NCBI GenBank assembly: GCA_964454005.1
Contig: CAYVQE010000011.1
Span: forward strand, 21,572-85,571
Length of the DNA stretch: 64,000 nucleotides
DNA from: CAYVQE01 sp964454005
GTDB taxonomy: Bacteria; Myxococcota; B64-G9
Reading direction: 5' to 3'
Shown here: positions 54,652 through 63,150 of the stretch, piece by piece
How the letters are laid out: each line of letters opens with the position of its first letter
Position numbering within the stretch: the stretch's first letter is position 1
The notes under the pieces: model-generated
Database searches by the model: none
Seen by the model: the letters and a program-made list of their open reading frames with translations, nothing else
What the model was told of the DNA's origin: nothing
Made by a program: the position numbers and the translations under genes

Positions 54652-56331
54652 TCAGCGCACGCCGCTGAGCACCTGGGCGACGTTGAAGGCGTGATCGCCC
54701 ATCTTCTCGAAGCTGGTCAGCATGTCGATCAGCACCAGCCCGGCGGCTACGCTGTGGTCACATGCCTGCAGGTGCTGGACGTGGGTCTTGCGCATCCGGC
54801 GGCGCATCTCGTTGATGTTCTGCTCGATCTGCTCGGCCCGGGGCATGATATTGGTCTCGGGGTTGACGATGTGGCGTGCCAGCAGCTCGAGGAAGTCGCC
54901 CACCTGGGCGGCGATCTCGCCCAGCTCCTTGAGCGAGCGATCGTCGAAAGCCAGTTTCTTGTCGTAGCGGCGCCGGGCCAGCCGCAGCAGCGCCTCGCAG
55001 TGATCGCCCATGCGCTCCAGGTCGCTGATGGCCGACAGGATGCCAGCCGCCTCGTGGCTCTGGGCCTCGGACAGCGACTGGCCGGTCACCCGCACCATGT
55101 AGGCCGCGATCTCGGTCTCCAAGCGGTCGACCACGAACTCCGAGGCCTGGATCTGCTGGGCCAGGTCGCCGAGTTTCTCGTCGGGCCGGGCGATCAGAGC
55201 GACCACCTTGTCGAACATGGAGCGCACCTCGCCCAGCATGCGGCCCAGCTCGCCGCGGGCGGCCTGCAGGGCCATGGGCACGGCGCTGATCAGCGAGTTG
55301 TCCAGGTACTGCAGCCGGAATGACTCGGGCTCGGGCTCGCGGCCGCAGGGCACCATGCGGGTGGCCAGCCACACCATGGGCCGCACCAGCGGCAGGAAGA
55401 TCAGGGTATTGAGCAGGTTGAATACGGTGTGGAAGCCGGCCATGTGATCGCCGACCGCGGTCTGGGTGCCGCCGCCGGCGACCACCTCGCCCGGCACCAC
55501 ATAGTCGATCAGGGCCAAAAAGGGCATGAACAGGATCAGCGCCCAGATCACCCCGGCGGTGTTGAACACGAAGTGGGCCCGGGCGGTGCGCTTGGCGGTG
55601 CGCGAGGCGCTGAGGGCGGCCAGGTTGGCGGTGATGGTGGTGCCGATGTTCTCGCCCAGGATCAGCGCGCAGGCGGTGGGCAGGTCGATCATGCCCTGGA
55701 CCGCCAGGGTCATGGTGATGGCCAGGGTGGCCGATGAGGACTGGATGATCACGGTGATCAGGGCGCCGATCAGCACCGCCACCAGCCGCGGGCCCAGGCT
55801 GTCGGCGCTGGCGGCGGCCATCCAGCCGAGGATGGTCTCGGACTGGCGCAAACCGCCGACGGCGTCCTTCATGAAGTCGAGGCCCAGAAACAGCAGCCCG
55901 AAGCCGACCAGCACCAGGCCCCAGTCGGTCAGCCGCTGCACCTTGAGAAAGCGGATGAAAAAGCCGATGGCGATCGCCGGCAGGGCCATGGCCGCGATCT
56001 TGAGCCGAAAACCCAGCAGGGCCACCAGCCAGCCGGTGACCGTGGTGCCGATGTTGGCGCCCATGATCACGCCCATCGACTGGACCAGGTCGAGCAGCCC
56101 GGCGTGGACGAAGCTGACCAGCATGACCGTGGTGGCCGAGGACGACTGCATGGCCGAGGTGACCAGAAAGCCGGTGCCCACGCCCAGAAAGCGGTTGCCG
56201 GTCATGACCGCCAGGGCGCGGCGCAGCCGGTCGCGGGCGACCTTCTGCAGCGCCTCGCTCATGACCTTCATGCCGTAGAGAAACAGCCCCAGCCCGCCGA
56301 TGATCTCGATGATCATGCCTGCCGTGGACAT
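54652..56331 (-). CDS. Na/Pi cotransporter family protein with PhoU-like C-terminal domain
   Basis: A 559-residue membrane protein from ATG 56331 with GGAGGT upstream. Eight to ten hydrophobic segments cover the first 350 residues, with the duplicated QSSSATT motifs (SAMQSSSATTVML, VIIQSSSATLAIT) and GANIGTTVTG and GENIGTTITAN. The last 200 residues are PhoU-like helices (FVVDRLETEIAAYMVRVTG; LSAISDLERMGDHCEALLRLA). It exports or imports phosphate with sodium. Divergent from the TonB-dependent receptor gene. Confidence 0.95.
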   Translation of the reverse strand: MSTAGMIIEIIGGLGLFLYGMKVMSEALQKVARDRLRRALAVMTGNRFLGVGTGFLVTSAMQSSSATTVMLVSFVHAGLLDLVQSMGVIMGANIGTTVTGWLVALLGFRLKIAAMALPAIAIGFFIRFLKVQRLTDWGLVLVGFGLLFLGLDFMKDAVGGLRQSETILGWMAAASADSLGPRLVAVLIGALITVIIQSSSATLAITMTLAVQGMIDLPTACALILGENIGTTITANLAALSASRTAKRTARAHFVFNTAGVIWALILFMPFLALIDYVVPGEVVAGGGTQTAVGDHMAGFHTVFNLLNTLIFLPLVRPMVWLATRMVPCGREPEPESFRLQYLDNSLISAVPMALQAARGELGRMLGEVRSMFDKVVALIARPDEKLGDLAQQIQASEFVVDRLETEIAAYMVRVTGQSLSEAQSHEAAGILSAISDLERMGDHCEALLRLARRRYDKKLAFDDRSLKELGEIAAQVGDFLELLARHIVNPETNIMPRAEQIEQNINEMRRRMRKTHVQHLQACDHSVAAGLVLIDMLTSFEKMGDHAFNVAQVLSGVR

Positions 56332-56440
56332 GGGCGGACCTCCGTGCTGGAGCCGGGCGCAGCATAGCCCAGCCGCGGCGGGTGTCAAGGGCGTTGCTCA
56401 GGACATTGCCCCGGGTCCAGAATGGCGCTATTTTTCAGAT

Positions 56441-58627
56441 ATGATCCCGCGCTCCTATCCGCGCGCTTCTCGGCCGGCCAGGCTCGGCTGGGCGATCGCG
56501 TTGCTCGCTGTGGGCCTGGCGACCGGCGCCCCAGGGCGGGCCCGCGCCGGCGAGGCGCCGGAAGAGGACCAGCGCGACGGCGAGGCGGCGGAAGACGAGG
56601 ACTTCGCCGATCTGGGCCTGGGCGGCGAGTTCGACCTGCTGGCCGATCAGGCCGTGGTCGAGCTGGCCGCCCGCCACCAGCAGGACATCGGCCAGAGCCC
56701 CTCGGCGGTCACCGTGATCACGCGCGAGGAGATCGCCACCTCGGGCGCCACCACCATCCCCGACCTGCTGCGGCTGGTGCCCGGGATGGACGTGGTGCTG
56801 GTCTCGTCCTTCTTCACTTCCATCTCCTCGCGCATCCACTGGACCTACGAGAACAACGTCTACCTGGTGCTGATCGACGGCCGCGAGGCCAACGTCGACC
56901 TGTTCGGCCAGGCGCCCTGGGAGGTGCAGCCGATCGCGCTCGAGGACATCGAGCGCATCGAGATCATCCGCGGCCCGGGCTCGGCGCTTTACGGGGCCAA
57001 CGCCTTCGCCGGGGTGGTCAGCATCACCACCCGGCCCATCTCCGACGAGACCACGGCCGCGGCCCGCCTGCTCGCCGGCGAGGTGGGCGTGCTGCAGACC
57101 GGCGCCCGGGCGGCCGGCCGGGTCGGCGACTGGGGCTTTTCGCTCAGCGCCGGGCTGGATCGGGCCAACGTCCACACCGATCCGCGGCGTGCCGCCAAGC
57201 GGGTATGGAAAGCGCGGGCCCGGGTGGAGTGGAACATCGACGCCGGGCAGCGTCTGTCGCTGGACGTGGGCGCTGCCCACGGCGCCGGCGCGGTGCCCAC
57301 CGGCGCCGGCCCGGTGGCGGGCGAGTTCGACGGCCGGGTAGTGCGGCTGGCCTACGAATCGGAGCTGATCGAAGCCCAGCTCTACTGGTCGCACAACCCC
57401 ATCCACGCGCTGCTCGACGTGCCGCTGGAGTTCGGCGGCATGCAGGTGGCCGAGTTCGTGCCCACCGACACCGACATCCACACCCTGGACGCCCAGCTGC
57501 AGCTCAGCCTGCCGCGCTGGTGGGACTGGCTGCTGGTCATCGTGGGCGCGGCCGGGCGGGCCAACGGCCTGTTCAGCGACCAGCTGCTGGACGTCGAGCG
57601 CTTCCCGCGCACCGGCGAGCCGGGGATCGCTTACTGGGAGCTGCGTGCCGGCACCTTCATCCACTCCGAGTGGACCCCGGCCGAGTGGGTCTCGGTCACC
57701 GGTGGGCTGCGCTTCGATTACAACACCGAGAGCGGCCACTTCCTCAGCCCGCGGCTGGCAGCGGTGTTCGAGCCCTGGCGCGATCAGTTCCTGCGGCTGG
57801 GCGCGGCGCGCGCCTTCCGCAAGCCGACCTTCATGGAGACCCGCTTCCACCCGGCCATCCGCGCCGGCGCGTCGTCGCCCGTCAGCCAGGACGCCCTGGA
57901 CGACTTCATGCTGCGGGCGGTCGGCAACGCCGCGCTGGACAACGAGGAGATGTGGTCGTTCGAGGTGGGCTGGCTGGGCCGCTGGCTCGACGGGCGGCTG
58001 CGGGTCTCGGTCGACGCTTACTACTCGCTGTTGCGCAACATGATCGAGCTCAGCCCGGAGCTCATCGACCATCCGCTGCTGCCCGGCGTGCCCGACCTGG
58101 ATGCCTCCAGCGCCATGTTCCAGCACGCGGCCCCGGCCGTCGACATCCTGGGCCTGGAGCTGGCCGCCCGCTACAGCCCGATCGACGGCGTCGGCCTGTT
58201 GGCCAGCTGGACCCACCGCGAGCTGGTCAACAGCGCCGGGCGGTCGACCGACGGCACGCCCAAGAACCTGATCACCCTGGGCGGTCACTTCCGCTGTGAC
58301 TGGGGCCTGCTGGGCAGCCTCTACCTGCACTCGCGCAGCGAGTTCACCGACCGGGCGATCGATCATCCGGACGGCCTGCTGGCGGGCTACTTGAGCCGGC
58401 AGCAGCCGAACGTGTTCCTGGTGCTGGCCCGGCTGGGCTGGCGCTTCGCCCCGGTCGCCGGCTTCGAGTTCGAGACCGGCGCTCGGCTGTTCCTGCCGGT
58501 CTCGCCCTTCGCCGCGCCCCACTTGCGCTACTACGAGCGCGGCGGCGGTATTACTCCCGAAGGCCGCATCTACGGCGGCGACCAGCTGCGCCGGGTGTTC
58601 AGCCTCTACCTGCAGGGCAGCTATTGA
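56441..58627 (+). CDS. TonB-dependent outer-membrane receptor
   Basis: A 728-residue protein. Signal peptide (IALLAVGLATGAPGRARA), an acidic linker (EEDQRDGEAAEDEDFADL), then a plug domain (SPSAVTVITREEIATSGATT, IPDLLRLVPGMDVV, IERIEIIRGPGSALYGANA) and a beta-barrel ending in RRVFSLYLQGSY. No clear TonB box was seen. Barrel residues such as RAFRKPTFMETR are typical. The substrate is unknown; iron chelates, vitamin B12 or glycans are all possible. Alone on its strand next to tRNA-Gln; divergent from the phosphate transporter, so a regulated nutrient pair is possible. Confidence 0.92.
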   Translation: MIPRSYPRASRPARLGWAIALLAVGLATGAPGRARAGEAPEEDQRDGEAAEDEDFADLGLGGEFDLLADQAVVELAARHQQDIGQSPSAVTVITREEIATSGATTIPDLLRLVPGMDVVLVSSFFTSISSRIHWTYENNVYLVLIDGREANVDLFGQAPWEVQPIALEDIERIEIIRGPGSALYGANAFAGVVSITTRPISDETTAAARLLAGEVGVLQTGARAAGRVGDWGFSLSAGLDRANVHTDPRRAAKRVWKARARVEWNIDAGQRLSLDVGAAHGAGAVPTGAGPVAGEFDGRVVRLAYESELIEAQLYWSHNPIHALLDVPLEFGGMQVAEFVPTDTDIHTLDAQLQLSLPRWWDWLLVIVGAAGRANGLFSDQLLDVERFPRTGEPGIAYWELRAGTFIHSEWTPAEWVSVTGGLRFDYNTESGHFLSPRLAAVFEPWRDQFLRLGAARAFRKPTFMETRFHPAIRAGASSPVSQDALDDFMLRAVGNAALDNEEMWSFEVGWLGRWLDGRLRVSVDAYYSLLRNMIELSPELIDHPLLPGVPDLDASSAMFQHAAPAVDILGLELAARYSPIDGVGLLASWTHRELVNSAGRSTDGTPKNLITLGGHFRCDWGLLGSLYLHSRSEFTDRAIDHPDGLLAGYLSRQQPNVFLVLARLGWRFAPVAGFEFETGARLFLPVSPFAAPHLRYYERGGGITPEGRIYGGDQLRRVFSLYLQGSY

Positions 58628-58687
58628 CGATGCCCCGGGCGGGCTGCTATGTGGATCGCCTGCTGCGCCGGCGACCGGCGCTGGCGA

Positions 58688-58758
58688 TGAGGCGTCGTCT
58701 AATGGTAGGACATCGGCCTTTGGAGCCGACTATCCAGGTTCGAATCCTGGCGCCTCAG
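58688..58758 (+). tRNA. trnQ: tRNA-Gln (anticodon TTG)
   Basis: A cloverleaf of 70 bases plus discriminator G: acceptor TGAGGCG/CGCCTCA, D stem GTC/GAC, anticodon stem TCGGC/GCCGA with loop CTTTGGA (anticodon TTG), variable CTAT, and T stem CCAGG/CCTGG with TTCGAAT. CCA is not encoded. It reads CAA (and CAG by wobble). It lies between the TonB receptor and a barrel-like protein gene. Confidence 0.96.
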
Positions 58759-58823
58759 TCCATTTGCTCGACCCACCCGGCCCGGTCGCCGCGGTGGGTT
58801 TTCTTTTGCGAGGAGGCGGGGAC

Positions 58824-59759
58824 ATGCGCCGGATGCGGATGACGGGTTTGGTGCTGAGCCTGGGCCTCGGCCTGTTGGCCCCGCCGGCGGCGGCCGACGA
58901 TTCTGAGGGCGGCGGTGCGGATTCGGGCTCCGAGCCGGGGGGCGAATCAGGCGGGGGCGACGGCGAGAAGACCGCCGACCCCTGGTCGGCTCCCGACTTG
59001 CCCGACCCGGACGAAGAGCCGGGCGCGGCCGATTCCAAGGCGGCGGCCGTGCCGGGCCCAGAGCTGCCGCGGCCCTACCCGGTGGCCGAGATCGCACGGC
59101 CCTTCGCCCTGGAGCCGCTGGTGCTCGAGCCGCGCTTCGAGGTGCTGCTCGATTTTATGAGCCAGCGCGGCGCCGACAACCAGGTGGCGCTCAGGACCGG
59201 GGCCGGCTTCGGCGCGGTCGAGCACCTGGAGGCGGGCCTGTCCTTTCCGCTGCGGCTGGCGCCCGAGGTGCACGCCGGCGACCTGGAGTTCTACGGCCTC
59301 TACGACCTGGGCTGGTTGATCCACGATGCGCTGGAGCTGGCCGGCCGGCTGCGGCTGGTCATCCCGCTGTCGGACTCCTACTCCTACTGGTACGCCGCCG
59401 ACTTCGTCATGCTGCTCGACGCGCCGGTCAAGTTCCGCCTGCTCGATTGGCTGGCGCTGGTGGGCGACGTGGGCCTGGGCTTCGGCCTGTTTCCCGGCGA
59501 CGACGCCTTCCTGTTGTTCTTCGACGTCGGCGCGCTGGCCCAGCCCATCGAGCCGCTGGCCCTGTGGTGGACGGTGGGCGCCCACGTGTTCGCCGGCGGC
59601 TCCTACGACTCGACCGCGGTGCCCATGCACCTGCGCGGCCAGTACACCGTGATCGGCGATCTGGATCTGTGGCTGGATCTGGCCTTTCCCGACCTCAACG
59701 AGCTCGGCGCCGACTGGTTCCAGATGGTCCTGGGCGTCGCCTACCGCGTCGGGTTCTAG
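58824..59759 (+). CDS. secreted beta-barrel-like protein
   Basis: A 311-residue protein from ATG 58824 with GAGGAGG upstream. Signal peptide (GLVLSLGLGLLAPPAAAD), then an acidic Gly/Ser/Pro linker (SGSEPGGESGGGDGEKTADP). From about residue 100 there are alternating strand segments (RFEVLLDFMSQRGADNQV; ELAGRLRLVIPLSDSYSYWY; DLWLDLAFPDLNELGADWF) ending in LGVAYRVGF, typical of outer-membrane barrels. Family not recognised. It follows tRNA-Gln by 65 bases. Confidence 0.72.
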   Translation: MRRMRMTGLVLSLGLGLLAPPAAADDSEGGGADSGSEPGGESGGGDGEKTADPWSAPDLPDPDEEPGAADSKAAAVPGPELPRPYPVAEIARPFALEPLVLEPRFEVLLDFMSQRGADNQVALRTGAGFGAVEHLEAGLSFPLRLAPEVHAGDLEFYGLYDLGWLIHDALELAGRLRLVIPLSDSYSYWYAADFVMLLDAPVKFRLLDWLALVGDVGLGFGLFPGDDAFLLFFDVGALAQPIEPLALWWTVGAHVFAGGSYDSTAVPMHLRGQYTVIGDLDLWLDLAFPDLNELGADWFQMVLGVAYRVGF

Positions 59760-59823
59760 ACTGAAGCTCCGAAGGGAGCACCAGTATAGTCCGGCACCAT
59801 CGCGGACTTCTGGTGAGGTGCCG

Positions 59824-60786
59824 ATGACCGTTGTCCAGGACGATTCGCCCGAGCTGCTCGAACGCATCGCACGCCATTCGCACCGCCGGCCGCGCGGGCC
59901 GGTGGCGGTGATCGACAACGCCGAGAACTACGTGGCCATACAGCCGGGCATGGTGCTGCGGCTGGGCGAGCGCGACTACTACGTCACCGGCGACGCCAAG
60001 GAGGGCCGCTTCGGCATCGACGAGCAGCCCAAGCTGTGGGTCAAGTACGCGGTCGACCTCGGCGACGGGGCGCGCAAGATCGTCAAGCTGGCCTACCACG
60101 AGCAGTTCTCCACCCGGGTGGGGCCCTTCACCGTGACCTGCGAGCGCGATCCGGACAAGGAGAGCCGGGTTATCGAGCGGGTGGCCGGCGACGGGCGCTT
60201 CATGCAGGGCCACACCGTGTACGACCGGCTGGGCAACAACATCCGCGTCATCGAGCAGATCCGCGGTTCCTCGCTGTACAGCATGGTGGCCGATATCGAT
60301 ACGCCGCATGCCGAGTATTTCCAGCAGACGCTGCCGGGCCTGTTCGATCACCTGCTCGACGCGCTCGACGCCCTGGCCGCGCTGCACCGCATGGGCGAGC
60401 AGCACGGCGACGTGCGCTCCGACCACCTGCTGCTCGACGCCGACAGCGGGGTGCTGCGCTGGATCGATTTCGACTACCGGGCCAACTACCTGGACTACGA
60501 CGTGTGGTCGGTCGGCAGTCTGCTGGCCTATGTGGTCGGCCGCGGCGCCCACGGCTGCCGCGATGCCGAGGCCGAGCTGCGCCGCCGCGGCGAGCCGGGG
60601 CTGGAGCCGGCCGACGCCCAGCTGTTCTTCCCCCACCAGCTGGTCAACCTGCGCAAGCTGTTCGGTTACATCCCGCCCGCGCTGAACGACGTGTTGATGC
60701 GCTTTTCCTGCCAGACCACCGATTTCTACGACAGCATCGACGAGATCCTAAACGACCTGCGCGCCGTCCGAGAGCGCGGCTGGTAG
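59824..60786 (+). CDS. protein-kinase-like protein with HGDxxxDH catalytic loop
   Basis: A 320-residue protein from ATG 59824, with GAGGTG upstream. The catalytic-loop-like segment is MGEQHGDVRSDHLLLDADSG with LRWIDFDYRAN after it. In ordinary kinases this is HxDxxxxN then DFG; here Asn is replaced by His and DFG by DFD. An N-terminal Lys-bearing strand (ARKIVKLAYHE) could bind ATP. Two-lobed layout and size fit an aminoglycoside/RIO-like kinase fold. The substrate is unknown. No operon partner. Confidence 0.7.
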   Translation: MTVVQDDSPELLERIARHSHRRPRGPVAVIDNAENYVAIQPGMVLRLGERDYYVTGDAKEGRFGIDEQPKLWVKYAVDLGDGARKIVKLAYHEQFSTRVGPFTVTCERDPDKESRVIERVAGDGRFMQGHTVYDRLGNNIRVIEQIRGSSLYSMVADIDTPHAEYFQQTLPGLFDHLLDALDALAALHRMGEQHGDVRSDHLLLDADSGVLRWIDFDYRANYLDYDVWSVGSLLAYVVGRGAHGCRDAEAELRRRGEPGLEPADAQLFFPHQLVNLRKLFGYIPPALNDVLMRFSCQTTDFYDSIDEILNDLRAVRERGW

Positions 60787-60791
60787 GGAAA

Positions 60792-60908
60792 ATGGGGTTC
60801 GAAACCAAGAACCTCGGCAAGAGTTCCTATGAGTTCGCCGGCAAGGTCTACAGCGTCAAGCAGCATGACCGATCCGGCGTTCGCAGCAGCGGGTTGTCGC
60901 GCAGCTAG
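60792..60908 (+). CDS. possible small protein of 38 residues
   Basis: A short frame starting five bases after the kinase-like stop, behind TAGGGAAA. It reads MGFETKNLGKSSYEFAGKV then YSVKQHDRSGVRSSGLSRS. No family; too short to judge. It may be a spurious frame or a small coupled protein. Confidence 0.3.
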   Translation: MGFETKNLGKSSYEFAGKVYSVKQHDRSGVRSSGLSRS

Positions 60909-61015
60909 ATCAAGCCCGCCGCCCGTCGCGCCGGCCCGCCTAGCCGCCGCAGGGCGTTTGTTTTTCCTATCCTCTCCACCATGGCCCCTGGTACTCGTCG
61001 AGCTGGGCTTCGAGG

Positions 61016-61201
61016 ATGGCGGCTGTCACCGGCCATGTGCTCTTCACGGACGGATCCCAAGCCTGGGCCACCAGCCGTTGCCTGAACGGCGAGAATGGTG
61101 TCTACTCCTGTCCTGTGGAGGCCACCCCCATCCGATCACTCGGTCGTCTCCATGGCCCCGAAGATGGCAATTCCAGATTGCCCTTGAACGCTGGAGATTG
61201 A
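61016..61201 (+). CDS. possible small protein just upstream of the AAA ATPase
   Basis: A 61-residue frame (MAAVTGHVLFTDGSQAWATS...) whose stop TGA (61199-61201) is one base before the ATPase ATG. The arrangement would allow coupling. Third-position G/C is moderate and no family is recognised. It may be a remnant; nothing else is seen in 60909-61202. Confidence 0.3.
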   Translation: MAAVTGHVLFTDGSQAWATSRCLNGENGVYSCPVEATPIRSLGRLHGPEDGNSRLPLNAGD

Positions 61202-61202
61202 A

Positions 61203-62429
61203 ATGGACTCGCCGTCAAGTCCACTCCTGGAAAGCATTACCCTGGAAGGCTTGCTGTCCTTCGAGCCTGAAGCCGAGGAGATTCAGCTTGCGCCGCTGAA
61301 CGTCCTCATCGGACCGAATGGTTCAGGAAAATCGAACTTCATCGAGGCGGTGTCTGTTCTTCGTGCGGTCCCTCGCGATCTGCCAATGCCAATCCGCCAA
61401 GGTGGTGGAGTGATGGACTGGCTCTGGAAAGGGAATTCTGAGCTGCTCATCGGAGGCCTCCAGGCAGCCCGGATAGAAGTTGTCTTCGGAGAAGACCACA
61501 TCGCCAGATTCAAAAAAGGAAATCCTGCAGTCCGGTACAGGATTACGTTCGGAGCAGAGGGCGACGCATTCGTTCTTGTCGATGAGCGCCTCGAAAATGC
61601 AAAACCACTTCCCGGTGAAGCCAGGCCCTACTTCTACTTCGGATACGAAAATGGTCGCCCGATGCTCAATGTCAAAGGGGGGCAACGGGAACTTCGACGG
61701 GAGGACATCGACAGGACCCAGTCGATCGTATCTCAGCGCAAGGACCCAGACACCTATCCAGAGTTGACTCGGCTTGGAGAACTCTTGGGCAGTATCCGGA
61801 TTTACCGGAGCTGGCACTTCGGTCCGGACGCAGGAGTCAGAGCAGCTTGTCGTCCAGATGCTCGAACCGACTACCTGTCGGAGAGCTTTGACAACCTCCC
61901 AGCAAGGCTAGCTGCTCTCAAGCGATCCCCGACAGTCAAGGATCGTCTGATCGAACTCATCAGAGAGTTTGGCCACGACTTCGACGATTTCGAGGTCATT
62001 CCTGAAGGCGGTACGCTCAACCTCTACCTGACAGAGAGAGGCAGCTCGATCGGCAACTCATTCCCAGCCCGCCGCCTTTCAGACGGCACCCTGCGGTACC
62101 TCTGCTTGATCGCGATTCTCGTCGATCCGAAGCCGCCCCCACTCCTGGTCATCGAGGAACCCGAGCTTGGGCTACATCCCGACATTCTGCCCACCCTGCG
62201 AGACCTGATGGTCGAGGCCGGCAGCCGGACCCAGCTCATCGTGACCACGCATTCGACCCAGCTGGTTGACGCCATGACCGACTACGCAGAATCAGTCTTG
62301 ATCTGTGAGAAGAAGGAGGGAGCAACCATCCTTTCCCGACTGACCCAGGAAGAGGTTGATCGCTGGCGAAAACACGGCGGTCTCGGCAACCTCTGGATGG
62401 CTGGTCACTTCGGAGGAACGAGATGGTGA
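61203..62429 (+). CDS. AAA-family (ABC/OLD-like) ATPase, defence-associated type
   Basis: A 408-residue ATPase with GGAG upstream of the ATG. Walker A GPNGSGKS at residues 37-44; the C-terminal half has RLSDGTLRYLCLIAIL (signature), Walker B with catalytic Glu in LLVIEEPELGLHPDILP (about 312-325) and the H-loop TTHSTQLVDAM. This is the AAA_21/OLD-type layout without a fused TOPRIM domain. A TOPRIM-like DUF4276 protein follows in a 7-base overlap. Such two-gene ATPase/nuclease pairs act in phage defence in several known systems (OLD-, PARIS-, AbiL-type); the exact type here is not identified. Base composition is visibly lower in GC than neighbours. Confidence 0.88.
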   Translation: MDSPSSPLLESITLEGLLSFEPEAEEIQLAPLNVLIGPNGSGKSNFIEAVSVLRAVPRDLPMPIRQGGGVMDWLWKGNSELLIGGLQAARIEVVFGEDHIARFKKGNPAVRYRITFGAEGDAFVLVDERLENAKPLPGEARPYFYFGYENGRPMLNVKGGQRELRREDIDRTQSIVSQRKDPDTYPELTRLGELLGSIRIYRSWHFGPDAGVRAACRPDARTDYLSESFDNLPARLAALKRSPTVKDRLIELIREFGHDFDDFEVIPEGGTLNLYLTERGSSIGNSFPARRLSDGTLRYLCLIAILVDPKPPPLLVIEEPELGLHPDILPTLRDLMVEAGSRTQLIVTTHSTQLVDAMTDYAESVLICEKKEGATILSRLTQEEVDRWRKHGGLGNLWMAGHFGGTRW

Positions 62430-63049
62430 GTCACCCTGTTCGAAAAATCTTCGTCGAAGGCGGGGGCAACGACAACGCGGCGCTGACCACCGAATGCAAG
62501 AAGGCCTTCAAGAAGTTCCTCGAGGCGGCAGGCTTCTCCGGGCGGCTGCCGGCAGTCGTTCCCTGCGGCGGTCGGCGTTGCGCCTACGATCAATTCTGCA
62601 CGGCCATCGATGGACTGAATGAAGGAGACCTTGCGATCCTGCTCGTTGACTCCGAGGAGCGCGTCACCAGCAGTGCACCGTGGGACCACGTCAAGCAGCG
62701 CCAGGGCGATGGGTGGAGTCGTCCTGCCAATGCTTCGGACGAGCAGCTCCACCTCATGGTTCAGTGCATGGAGGCCTGGTTCCTGGCCGACAGAGCAGTC
62801 CTGCAAGGGTTCTTCGGGCAGGGCTTTCGAGAGAATGCACTGCCCGCGGCGACCGCGAAGCTCGAGGACGTAGGCAAGAGGGACCTGTACCAGAAACTGG
62901 CGGCAGCCACCCGAGACACGAAAACGAAGGGCGAGTACGACAAGGGCAAGCACTCCTTCAAGCTCCTCGAGCTTGTTGATCCCGACCTGGTTCGCGAAGC
63001 CAGCCCCTGGGCCAAACGTTTCCTGCAGGCGCTGGACTCGATGCTCTGA
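62423..63049 (+). CDS. DUF4276-family protein (TOPRIM-like partner of the ATPase)
   Basis: A 208-residue protein from ATG 62423, overlapping the ATPase by seven bases. Motifs: KIFVEGGGNDNAALTTECKK with the acidic Glu of a TOPRIM-like nuclease, LAILLVDSEERV (DxE-like), QLHLMVQCMEAWFLADR and TKGEYDKGKHSFKLLELVD. DUF4276 proteins accompany AAA ATPases in defence-like operons, and the acidic residues suggest a metal-dependent nuclease. Same lower-GC composition as the ATPase; the island ends here. Confidence 0.8.
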   Translation: MVSHPVRKIFVEGGGNDNAALTTECKKAFKKFLEAAGFSGRLPAVVPCGGRRCAYDQFCTAIDGLNEGDLAILLVDSEERVTSSAPWDHVKQRQGDGWSRPANASDEQLHLMVQCMEAWFLADRAVLQGFFGQGFRENALPAATAKLEDVGKRDLYQKLAAATRDTKTKGEYDKGKHSFKLLELVDPDLVREASPWAKRFLQALDSML

Positions 63050-63150
63050 ACGTTGAATTCACGAGAATCAGGCCACGCTTGCCGGCCGAGTCTGCTATGG
63101 ACAGACCCCCTCGCCTGGCACCTCGCCATACTCCCTGCTAAGCTGCGCGC

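Noticed and set aside
56435..58522. 695-residue open frame on the minus strand
   Set aside because: Antisense to the TonB-dependent receptor, which has plug and barrel motifs.
59818..60786. GTG at 59818 as start of the kinase-like gene
   Set aside because: The ATG at 59824 has better spacing from GAGGTG and the two differ by only two residues.
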